Origin: Planctomycetota bacterium
Lineage (GTDB): Bacteria > Planctomycetota > Planctomycetia > Pirellulales > Pirellulaceae
Length of the DNA: 8,969 nucleotides
Reading direction: 5' to 3'
Assembly (NCBI GenBank): GCA_029259935.1
Contig: JAJDEH010000115.1
Span: forward strand, 1-8,969
The position numbers and the translations under genes are program-made. This document shows positions 1 to 6,398 of the stretch, in pieces. Below the pieces are notes generated by a model, which was not told the DNA's origin, ran no database searches, and was given only the letters and a program-made list of their open reading frames with translations. Position 1 is the first letter of the stretch. Every line of letters starts with the position of its first letter.

Positions 1-19
1 CGCGCGCTCGTGTGTTGGC

Positions 20-94
20 GGGGGGGTCTTTTGTGTTTTCCCCCTGTGCCTTGGGGTGTTTTTGGGGGGCACCACTCCACGAGCCACCACTCCA
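20..94. repeat. G-run leader and 10-bp direct repeat
   Basis: The leader before the first gene has plus-strand G runs of 7 (20-26), 4 (53-56) and 6 (64-69), with a C run of 5 (40-44) between them. It could fold as a G:C hairpin or, using a split of the long run, a G-quadruplex. Directly after it, CACCACTCCA occurs twice (70-79 and 85-94) with a 15-bp period. No convincing sigma70 promoter or Shine-Dalgarno site was seen in 1-116. What is seen is only the sequence; a regulatory role is inference. Confidence 0.45.
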
Positions 95-116
95 TTTTCA
101 GACCATCAACCGGCCT

Positions 117-2981
117 ATGAGCAAGCCCGCGAAACCGCCTCTGCCACCCCCGGCACCGTCCGACTCGGGTGATTCGCGGCTTGAGTCCTTTCTGCACAAA
201 GCCGCGCCGATCATCGCCAAGGAACGCGGCATCAACGCCCGTAGCCGTATCTTGCTGGAATCGGTCGCCCGGGACATGAAGCTGCCCAGCGAGTTGTTCG
301 ACCAGGGCCTTCACATGCTGCAGGGTGCTCCGCCGGTCGCAAAAAAAGAACGCAGCCGCTGGCAGAAGGCATTCGCCGTTTATGTGCGACGGCGATTCAA
401 GAAATCACCGCAAGGCATTCTCAATGTCGAAATGGAATCACGGGCGCTAGACAAAGGGCAGAACAAGTATGGCCTTTCCGAAGCCGAGGCCCGTGAGGTA
501 ATCGACGACGTTGCCCAATCGTTGGACCTGCATCGAATCTCGCTGTCGGAAGCCGAGCGGTTCGTGACCGAGATGATTGAAAAGAAGGTGGGCGAAGCCG
601 AATGGCTGGATGACCGCACCATCACTCGATTGCGGGCCGCCGGAGTTGGCTGGGGGTTGAAAGTCGAGCAAGTCGACGCGCTCATTCGCGACTTTACCGA
701 CGCCAATCGACGGCGGCAGGAAAAAGAACAGAACACTTCTCTCGTTTTCATTACCCTGGCGGCCGTAATTTTAGTTGCCCTGCTGCTGGTGTTCGCGGGT
801 GTGGTCTTGTTTCGCGATCACAGCGATCCCGACGCCACTGCCGGCGCGGACGTGGAGGGAACGGGCAATGATCCAACCCTTCCGCCTAGTGAGAAGGTCG
901 AACCGCTTATCATTCCCGATTGGTGGACCGATGAACTCAAGCGGGCGGCCGTCCAAATGGTTAATCGGCCTACCGTCCAGTCCCTGTACCGGCAAATTGC
1001 GGCAAAGGACACCAGCGCGCGCGGAGCAGGATACGAAAACGTCGTGGAACTGGCTAAGAATGAATGGAGCAGTCTTGGCAAGCTTAGACCCGCGTTGGCA
1101 CGTCTGTGCAGCCAAGCCTACGCCGTCGAACCAGATGATGAAGCCGCTGGGCGACTGAGCGATGCGCTGTTGAATCTGGCCGTTACCCGCAACGACAAGA
1201 TTCCCAGTTCAGCCGCCGAATACGAAAGGGGTATCTGGGCCGTCGAAGCGGCAGTGGACGCGCTTCACGTCGACGGCATTCCTGATGGACGTGCGAACGC
1301 CATGGAGATTGCCCTGAGCCGCCGCGTGGGAACCGCCGTGGATCGAAAGCACGAGCGACTGATCTTGCGAAAGCAATGCCTCACGGGACTGACGCGGATG
1401 TACTATGCGCAGCTCATCGCACATTCCAAAGACGATCCGTTTCTCGTGGCCGAATTGCACGCCAGCCTCAGCAAACGCGTCAGCAAGTTTGTTGAGCCCG
1501 AAGAGCACAACCGGCTGGACGCGAACTACCTTAACGTGATCCTGCTGACCGACAATCGGCTTTGGCGACGGTATCAGGAGAGCGGCGTGATCCGCTATTG
1601 CCTCGAGTCCGACGATCCGCTGATCGCGATCAAGCTGGTCGAAGTCCTGGAGAATTCGACCGACCGCACTCTGCGGAATTACCTCATGGACCAGTTTTCG
1701 GTCGTTCACGGCATGAAGCCTTCCCTGGATGTGAAGCAGTTCGCGGGCGCGATTCGCAAGAAGCTGGGAATCACCACAACGGCCCCAACAGGCACGGCCA
1801 GCGATCGCTGGAAGTTGCTGGAAAAGGCCATGGCGGGAAAGGTCGATCGTCCGCCCGCGCCCGGCAACCCCTATAAGCTGCTGCATGAAACTGTCGAAGT
1901 CGCGCACCTAGCGACGCTGGCCTGCGCCGTCGCCCAGCAAGAATCGGGCCTTCCCATTTTCGACAAACTCAATGAAGAGGGCCCGCCGAAGTTATCCGGC
2001 AAGGCGGCCAAGAAAAAGTCGGGCGACGACGACGGACCTTTTCGTGAGTCGGGCCCGGGCGGTGACGTCCCGATGATCCTGGCCATGCGTCGCAACAAAG
2101 TGCGGGGACATGTCGACTCCCTAAGACGATTCAGAGATTTGGCGTCCGTCGATCGACTGTCCGCGCTGCGAGGACTCAGCCGGTTGGCCACGCTGGTGGA
2201 TTCCCTTGAGGCCAAGCAGGCGCAGGTGATCGCGACTTATCTTTTGGCCGTCAAATCGGAAGCAAGGACGCGACCCAGTTCGACCAGCGAACAGGAACGA
2301 TTGCTGGAAATTGTGCCGGACCTGGCACCCTGGCGCGAAATCAAATTGGCGATCGCCGACCAGTTGACCGGAACGGACCTGCGGCAATTCCAGGTGCAAA
2401 AATTGCTGACCGCGCTTCTTCAGCGGAAAGTGGAATTCGATGAAGACGAGTGGCGTGATGCTTCGCGTGAACTGTTGTTGCGCAGCGTACTGACGGACTT
2501 GAAGAGCGCGCCGATCGCGTCGAAATCCGATCCCGATCTGATTTACGATCGGGCCGCCGCCGCGATTCACGAGCTGTACAAGATGCGGGCCAGCTTGTTA
2601 GGCATGCCGCCCGGCAATATTGAATCCACGAGTTCCGTGGCCGAACTGTTGCGGCGACTGATCGACGCGGGCGGCGCCCGCCTAAGCGGCAGCGCGAACA
2701 ACAAAACAAGTGACGGACGATTTCTGCTCGATTTGCCACACCGCCTACGGGCTGTTGACTATCTGGGCGACAACGACATCCGTCGCGCGGTATTACTGCA
2801 ACGAGTCTATTTGCGGCTGCTGGCCATCGACATGAAGCGGCGCCGCGCCGCCCAGGCCGGGGCAGCCGCCACGTTGGTCGACGAACTACTCGACCGCGAT
2901 GTCAAAGCTCGCGATTTGCTCGTGCAACTTTGGGACGGCGAAGCGACTTCTCTGAAACTGTGGATGCTCTATGGTCGGTAA
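117..2981 (+). CDS. Large single-pass membrane protein of unknown function
   Basis: I do not recognise this 954-residue protein. The frame is open from an ATG at 12, but the 35 extra residues are Cys/Gly/Pro-rich, come from the G-run leader and look untranslated, so the ATG at 117 is preferred; neither start has a clear Shine-Dalgarno site. From that start, residues 1-20 are Pro-rich. Residues 23-196 look like three helical units of about 50 residues, each ending in a pattern like GL..E...LI. A basic stretch (about 198-204) precedes one strong membrane segment at 209-232. The charge pattern suggests the N-terminus is cytoplasmic and the remaining roughly 720 residues extracytoplasmic. That part is mostly helical, with a Lys/Gly/Asp-rich linker near 628-650. 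No catalytic motif was found. Its end overlaps the next gene by 11 bp, so the two are probably one operon. Gene call sure, function unknown. Confidence 0.88.
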   Translation: MSKPAKPPLPPPAPSDSGDSRLESFLHKAAPIIAKERGINARSRILLESVARDMKLPSELFDQGLHMLQGAPPVAKKERSRWQKAFAVYVRRRFKKSPQGILNVEMESRALDKGQNKYGLSEAEAREVIDDVAQSLDLHRISLSEAERFVTEMIEKKVGEAEWLDDRTITRLRAAGVGWGLKVEQVDALIRDFTDANRRRQEKEQNTSLVFITLAAVILVALLLVFAGVVLFRDHSDPDATAGADVEGTGNDPTLPPSEKVEPLIIPDWWTDELKRAAVQMVNRPTVQSLYRQIAAKDTSARGAGYENVVELAKNEWSSLGKLRPALARLCSQAYAVEPDDEAAGRLSDALLNLAVTRNDKIPSSAAEYERGIWAVEAAVDALHVDGIPDGRANAMEIALSRRVGTAVDRKHERLILRKQCLTGLTRMYYAQLIAHSKDDPFLVAELHASLSKRVSKFVEPEEHNRLDANYLNVILLTDNRLWRRYQESGVIRYCLESDDPLIAIKLVEVLENSTDRTLRNYLMDQFSVVHGMKPSLDVKQFAGAIRKKLGITTTAPTGTASDRWKLLEKAMAGKVDRPPAPGNPYKLLHETVEVAHLATLACAVAQQESGLPIFDKLNEEGPPKLSGKAAKKKSGDDDGPFRESGPGGDVPMILAMRRNKVRGHVDSLRRFRDLASVDRLSALRGLSRLATLVDSLEAKQAQVIATYLLAVKSEARTRPSSTSEQERLLEIVPDLAPWREIKLAIADQLTGTDLRQFQVQKLLTALLQRKVEFDEDEWRDASRELLLRSVLTDLKSAPIASKSDPDLIYDRAAAAIHELYKMRASLLGMPPGNIESTSSVAELLRRLIDAGGARLSGSANNKTSDGRFLLDLPHRLRAVDYLGDNDIRRAVLLQRVYLRLLAIDMKRRRAAQAGAAATLVDELLDRDVKARDLLVQLWDGEATSLKLWMLYGR

Positions 2982-3954
2982 TTTGAAAATGAACGGACGA
3001 CAACTCAATCAGCCGTGTTCTCTCAAACCGCGATGGGCGTTGGCCGCTCTGTTGGCCTGCATCATGATGGCGATGGCGGGCGAGTGCCACGCGGTGGTCA
3101 TCTTCATCAAGGGACGCGACGAGCCGATAAGGGGATTCCTGGAGCGGAAGTCGGCGGCCAGTGTGTTCATTGACGAGGTTCGCGACGACGGCGTCCGCAG
3201 GAAACGTTCGATCCCGCTAAACATGATCGAAGACATTGTGTACGGCGTCGACACCAAGCGTCTCGAGTCGCTGGACTTCAGCGAACCGGAAGCCTACCGC
3301 CGTTATGCGGAAGAATTGGCCGAGAAACGTCAGGATCCAGAAGCTCGTGCCGTCGCCATTCGCCTGTACCTTTGCGCCGCCCATCTCGACCCGGAAAAAC
3401 TGGGCCGCGGATCGATGCTTGGTCTCATCAATTTGGCTCGCAACGATTTGGAAGAATCCAAATTCCGCGCCATGAGCTACCTGATTGACCCGGAACACGA
3501 CCAACGCGTTCTGACGCGTCCCGATCCAGTGAAAATCAGGCCGACGGGTGTTAGCGATCAGGCGCGAGATCGGCTGCTCAAGGCCATGAAGCTGATTCGA
3601 TCGGGCCGCGGCGTCACCGCGAAACAGGTGCTGGACTTTCCCGAAGTCCAAGAGGCGTTGGTATTTTTCAAGGAACTCATTTCGGCGGACGAGTTCGATC
3701 GAGCTTGCACGGTGGCGCAGGTGCCACGACCGTTACTGGAAAAACTGGTCAAGCTAGAACTGGCCCTGCTGCCGAAGACCGGAGCGGTTGCGGAGCCGGC
3801 GACCGATGCGCCCACGGTTTCCTGGAGACAAGCAATTCGCCGCGACGGGTTGTCGCCCGTTCCCGTCTTGTTGCTGGAAAAGCTAACCGAATTCGACCCC
3901 AGCAAGTGCCACTATCGCGATGACCGCGTCGAGAAATGGGTTCGACCGGAGTGA
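2971..3954 (+). CDS. Exported protein of unknown function, coupled to upstream membrane protein
   Basis: A 327-residue protein that I cannot assign to a named family. The start at 2971 lies inside the end of the preceding gene (11-bp overlap), which suggests translational coupling; an in-frame ATG at 2989, just after the upstream stop, is an alternative. The N-terminus reads as a signal peptide: basic residues to R21, hydrophobic core about 22-37, and cleavage possible after A36 (AMA) or A41 (CHA). LLAC at 27-30 resembles a lipobox but sits early in the core, so lipoprotein status is only a possibility. The mature start (about 42-70) looks like a small beta-rich module, followed by KRSIPLNMIEDIVYGVD and then mostly helix to the end. 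No catalytic motif is visible. With the upstream protein's large outer domain, the simplest inference is that the two act together in the periplasm. Confidence 0.85.
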   Translation: MVGNLKMNGRQLNQPCSLKPRWALAALLACIMMAMAGECHAVVIFIKGRDEPIRGFLERKSAASVFIDEVRDDGVRRKRSIPLNMIEDIVYGVDTKRLESLDFSEPEAYRRYAEELAEKRQDPEARAVAIRLYLCAAHLDPEKLGRGSMLGLINLARNDLEESKFRAMSYLIDPEHDQRVLTRPDPVKIRPTGVSDQARDRLLKAMKLIRSGRGVTAKQVLDFPEVQEALVFFKELISADEFDRACTVAQVPRPLLEKLVKLELALLPKTGAVAEPATDAPTVSWRQAIRRDGLSPVPVLLLEKLTEFDPSKCHYRDDRVEKWVRPE

Positions 3955-3997
3955 CTTTCCACCGCAACTGAAGTCGCCAGAACAGACAGCAGCGGCA

Positions 3998-4816
3998 CTA
4001 CGAAGCCAGCAGCAATAACTCGCCGCGGCCGCCTTCGATCAAGTCGCCGTTGTAGAGATCGAACTGGCCCTGAAGGACTTCGTCGGGCACCTGAAAGTCG
4101 TGCTGCTTGAGATAGCGAAACACCACCTGCATGGCCAAGGGACGAAAGCGGCAGGCTTTACGAAAGGTCGGCAGAAGCGGCGGCCGGTTCTGGTGCAAAA
4201 AAACGATGGTTCCACGGCGCATTCCCGCGCCATGGCGAATGCCGGTTTCGCCGAATATCAGAATGCTCCCCGCCAGCATATTGAAGCCGGCCAAGTCTCC
4301 GGTGTTGCCTCCCACGGCCAGCAGTCCGCGGCGCATGGTGTGCCCGATTTCGTTGCCCACGTCGCCGCCGATCAAGATCGTACCACCGGTCATCCCCACC
4401 GCGCTGCCCCGATAAGCGGCTCCAATCAAATGGCCCGCGCGGCCACGCACATGAATCAGTCCTTTGTGCATTTCGCCGCCGACCCAATCACCTGCGTCGC
4501 CAGTCACGTGAATCTCGCCGCCCCGCATGTCACTTCCTAAATGGCGGCCGGCGTTTCCGGAAATGTGGATCGTGCCTCCGGTCATTTTGGCACCAATCCA
4601 ATGTACACCCGACAAGTCGCCCTCCCAGTCCATGCGACCGTCCGCGGCATCGCCGGAGACGTCGAAGAACTCGGCGAGCGCGGTCTTCTTGTTGCCGTGA
4701 AAGATCTCCAGTTTCTCGATCTCGGCAACGCTCTTGTCGCGCACGGCATCCGGAGTTATTCCCTCGACTTCCACGGGCACCGTGGTCTCGCCGCGATAAC
4801 GAAGTTTCAATGACAT
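3998..4816 (-). CDS. fhcC: Formyltransferase/hydrolase complex subunit C (FwdC/FhcC-like)
   Basis: This 272-residue protein has the full length of the formylmethanofuran dehydrogenase subunit C family. After an N-terminal cap (1-65, with HGNKKTALAEFF at 40-51), residues about 70-207 carry repeated turns of the type G..(M/R)xGG.I.(V/I).G.(A/V/T)G, such as GAKMTGGTIHISGNAG and GSDMRGGEIHVTGDAG. These form a right-handed beta-helix like the GXGXG domain of glutamate synthase. A non-repeat tail follows (208-272). In bacteria the Fhc complex works in the cytoplasm at the end of the tetrahydromethanopterin C1 pathway, releasing formate from formyl groups; subunit C is structural and holds the formyltransferase subunit. 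No other fhc subunit is in view. The gene is divergent from mobA and convergent with the exported-protein gene (43 bp apart). The start lacks a Shine-Dalgarno site. A stand-alone GXGXG protein is the less likely alternative. Confidence 0.9.
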   Translation of the reverse strand: MSLKLRYRGETTVPVEVEGITPDAVRDKSVAEIEKLEIFHGNKKTALAEFFDVSGDAADGRMDWEGDLSGVHWIGAKMTGGTIHISGNAGRHLGSDMRGGEIHVTGDAGDWVGGEMHKGLIHVRGRAGHLIGAAYRGSAVGMTGGTILIGGDVGNEIGHTMRRGLLAVGGNTGDLAGFNMLAGSILIFGETGIRHGAGMRRGTIVFLHQNRPPLLPTFRKACRFRPLAMQVVFRYLKQHDFQVPDEVLQGQFDLYNGDLIEGGRGELLLLAS

Positions 4817-4865
4817 GGAAGGAGAAGGCAGAGGTGCGTCGGGGTAGGATTGTTTAGCAACGGCG

Positions 4866-4871
4866 AGTATA
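4866..4871 (-). promoter_or_regulatory. Candidate -10 element for fhcC
   Basis: On the minus strand the divergent 104-bp gap contains TATACT, five of six matches to the sigma70 -10 consensus. It would start a transcript about 45 bases before the fhcC start. The -35 region is poor (best is TCAACA at a short 15-bp spacing), so this is tentative. Confidence 0.3.
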
Positions 4872-4920
4872 AACGATCAGGCACATTGTTGACATACGGC
4901 GCGGCGAGCAATCATTCATT

Positions 4921-5565
4921 ATGCGAGTTGGCGGAATTGTACTTTGCGGCGGAAACAGCCAGCGGATGGGGCTGCCGAAGGCGACACTGCCGTTCGGGCC
5001 GGAACTGATGCTCGAGCGTGTGTTGCGACTGCTGGGCGAAGTCGTCCAGCCGCTAGTGGTCGTCGCCGCGCCACAACAACCACTGCCCGACTTGGCCGAC
5101 GACGTGATCGTGGCCCGTGATCAGCGGGAAGGGCGCGGGCCGTTGGAAGGGATTCACGCCGGGCTATCGGCAATCGGGCCGCACGCCGAAGCTGCTTATA
5201 TCACCAGTTGTGATGTGCCGCTGCTGGTGCCCGCGTTTGTCCGCCAGATGATTGATCTGCTTGGCGACGCGCAAGTCGCGGTCCCCGTGGAAGATCGCTT
5301 TCATCACCCCTTGGCCGCCGTTTATCGCACCAATGTCGTGGCCGCGATCGAAGGGTTGTTAAACGAGAACCGCATGCGGCCCGTGTTTTTGTACGACCAA
5401 GTCAGCACTCACCGCGTTCCAGTCGACGAATTGCGTGCCGCGGACCCACAACTGGATACGCTGGCGAATCTCAACCGTCCGGAAGATTATTTCGCCGCGC
5501 TGGCCAAGGCTGGCCTCAGCGCGCCGCCGGAAGTCCGCCAGCAACTTCAGCCGCCATCAAGCTGA
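4921..5565 (+). CDS. mobA: Molybdenum cofactor guanylyltransferase
   Basis: A 214-residue cytoplasmic enzyme that joins GMP from GTP to molybdopterin, giving the dinucleotide cofactor used by DMSO-reductase-type enzymes such as formate dehydrogenases and nitrate reductases. The NTP-transferase fold is visible in order: the nucleotide-binding loop LCGGNSQRMGLPKATLPFG (8-26, with R15, G17 and K20 conserved), GPLEGIHAGL (73-82), TSCDVPLL (95-102, with D98 as the metal-binding Asp), PLAAVYR (130-136) and the C-terminal LANLNRPEDY (181-190), which matches the family's N-(I/L)-N-x-P-E-D signature. Length is normal for the family. No Shine-Dalgarno site precedes the ATG. It is divergent from fhcC and convergent with the STAS gene (32 bp apart). 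The related MobA-like transferases acting on CTP or sugars are less likely given the N-terminal loop and ending. Confidence 0.9.
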   Translation: MRVGGIVLCGGNSQRMGLPKATLPFGPELMLERVLRLLGEVVQPLVVVAAPQQPLPDLADDVIVARDQREGRGPLEGIHAGLSAIGPHAEAAYITSCDVPLLVPAFVRQMIDLLGDAQVAVPVEDRFHHPLAAVYRTNVVAAIEGLLNENRMRPVFLYDQVSTHRVPVDELRAADPQLDTLANLNRPEDYFAALAKAGLSAPPEVRQQLQPPSS

Positions 5566-5597
5566 TGCGTCACATTCGAAACGGCGTCAAGATCCGC

Positions 5598-5957
5598 TTA
5601 GGCTGCTGCCGCGTCCTCGCCGAAAGACACTTGCGCTTCTTCCACCGTGGGGTAAATTCGCAAGATCTGATCGAAGCCAACGACACGAAAGATGTCAGCC
5701 ACGGCTCCTTCAATGCGGGCCAGCTTGACGTTGCCTCCCTGCTTTTTCATCCGCGAGTGCGTGCGGACAATCATTCCCAATCCCAAGCTGGAGACGAACT
5801 CCAGATCCTGAAGATCGATGATCATCCGCTGGTAACCTTCTTGCATCTTCTCGTCGATGCGGGAAAAAAAGTCGTCGGCCGCCGCCGAGTCGAGCTTGCC
5901 CGACAATTGAACCAACAAAACGTCGTCATCCAGTACTTGTGATTTAAAATCAATCAT
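5598..5957 (-). CDS. STAS-domain anti-sigma factor antagonist
   Basis: A 119-residue single STAS domain of the SpoIIAA/RsbV type. These small cytoplasmic proteins bind anti-sigma kinases when unphosphorylated and so free a sigma factor or another partner. The opening beta strands (VLLVQLSGKLDSAAADDFF, 13-31) and the signature DLQDLEFVSSLGLGMIV (48-64) are clear. By alignment to FMDSSGLG of SpoIIAA, S57 is the phosphorylatable serine, while S56 replaces the usual Asp, as in many ISSAGL-type relatives. The tail ends in Ala-rich EDAAAA. The start at 5957 is preceded by AAGGA at seven bases, a good ribosome site; an ATG at 5996 adds 13 residues and its AAAGGA is too close. Further upstream extension would run through the repeat cluster at 6099-6211. 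No partner kinase or sigma gene lies in the window, so its target is unknown. Confidence 0.9.
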   Translation of the reverse strand: MIDFKSQVLDDDVLLVQLSGKLDSAAADDFFSRIDEKMQEGYQRMIIDLQDLEFVSSLGLGMIVRTHSRMKKQGGNVKLARIEGAVADIFRVVGFDQILRIYPTVEEAQVSFGEDAAAA

Positions 5958-5994
5958 CGTTCCATCCTTGAGCGGGTTTTTGATACGAAGCAAC

Positions 5995-6021
5995 ATTATC
6001 CTTTCTTGGCGAAACTGGCAA
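5995..6021 (-). promoter_or_regulatory. Candidate promoter of the STAS gene
   Basis: On the minus strand, TTGCCA (6021-6016) and GATAAT (6000-5995) each match the sigma70 hexamers at five of six positions, but the spacer is short (15 bp). Initiation near 5988 would leave out the alternative ATG at 5996 and favour the start at 5957. Tentative. Confidence 0.3.
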
Positions 6022-6098
6022 CAGATCTCGCCGAACGTGTGCGGCAACTTTTTCTGGCGAGCTCGTGATGGACATCCGCAACGTGAGGAAAAGCCATG

Positions 6099-6211
6099 AA
6101 AACGGCGACAGCATATAGCTGCTGGCGTGAGCCGGCGGATAGTCGTAAAGAAGCGAGCCGCGAAAATCAATCTGCGGGCTGGCACCCGCAGCTACATGCT
6201 GCCGCCGTTTT
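6099..6211. repeat. 42-bp imperfect inverted repeat (REP/BIME-like)
   Basis: Arms at 6099-6140 and 6170-6211 are reverse complements with 34 of 42 positions identical; the outer 16 bases differ at one position (AAAACGGCG[A/G]CAGCAT). The spacer is 29 bp. Each arm holds its own palindrome: 6116-6141 is an imperfect hairpin with a GTGA loop, and 6172-6191 is CTGCGGG/CCCGCAG with a 6-base loop. The layout is two inverted copies of one palindromic unit, as in REP/BIME elements. Copy number elsewhere in the genome cannot be seen here. Confidence 0.75.
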
Positions 6212-6218
6212 CGCGGCT
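6156..6218. repeat. 11-bp inverted repeat enclosing a hairpin
   Basis: AGCCGCGAAAA (6156-6166) and TTTTCGCGGCT (6208-6218) are exact reverse complements enclosing the 6172-6191 hairpin. The right half overlaps the 6202-6231 hairpin, so the two structures cannot form at once. Confidence 0.65.
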
Positions 6219-6231
6219 TTCAAAACGGCGG
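6202..6231. repeat. Perfect 10-bp stem-loop
   Basis: CCGCCGTTTT (6202-6211) and AAAACGGCGG (6222-6231) form a perfect 10-bp stem with a 10-base loop. The right arm is a third copy of the first 10 bases of the inverted-repeat unit (6099-6108 differs at the last base). It lacks a T-tract on either strand, so it is not a classical terminator. Confidence 0.7.
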
Positions 6232-6385
6232 ACCAATGGACGCGGTTAGGATGCGACATAAGTCTTCATTAGAGCAGTTGTTATGCTCGCCAATAATTTC
6301 TGCCGCACACCGCCGAACCTGGCAACGGATCGTCCGATGGATTATGCTCACACTGCATCAAAACATTCTGGCCGGCATCGATTTT

Positions 6386-6391
6386 AGGAGA
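6386..6391 (+). promoter_or_regulatory. Ribosome binding site of the DUF1080 gene
   Basis: AGGAGA sits seven bases before the ATG at 6399. It is one of the few strong Shine-Dalgarno sites in the window and fixes this start over an internal ATG at 6444. Confidence 0.8.
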
Positions 6392-6398
6392 CTCTCCC

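Larger units (their letters stand above)
5958..6398. other. 441-bp intergenic region between divergent STAS and DUF1080 genes
   Basis: Apart from the candidate STAS promoter (5995-6021), the inverted-repeat cluster (6099-6231) and the ribosome site at 6386-6391, I see no gene here. Short open frames crossing it have no ribosome sites or recognisable products. The DUF1080 promoter should lie in 6232-6380; several TATGCT-like hexamers occur (for example near 6342-6347) but none has a good -35. Confidence 0.6.

Noticed and set aside
12..116. In-frame upstream extension of the first gene from an ATG at 12
   Set aside because: The 35 extra residues are Cys/Gly/Pro-rich, derive from the G-run leader and have no ribosome site. 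The ATG at 117 begins a normal-looking Lys/Pro-rich N-terminus.
1209..1907. 232-codon open frame on the minus strand
   Set aside because: It lies wholly inside the first gene on the opposite strand, has no recognisable domain and reflects GC-rich codon bias.
3052..3060. Lipobox LLAC making the 327-residue protein a lipoprotein
   Set aside because: It lies in the first half of the hydrophobic core, and better signal peptidase I sites follow after A36 or A41. Kept only as a possibility.
4889..4894. Perfect TTGACA upstream of mobA as a -35 element
   Set aside because: At 16-18 bp spacing the only -10 candidates are poor (TCATTC-like) and sit against the start codon, so it is not called as a promoter.
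5565..5942. 125-codon plus-strand open frame after mobA
   Set aside because: It is antisense to the STAS gene, whose domain is unambiguous.
5958..6185. N-terminal extension of the STAS protein up to 6185
   Set aside because: It would translate through the inverted-repeat cluster and add a basic segment unrelated to STAS domains. AAGGA before 5957 marks a better start.
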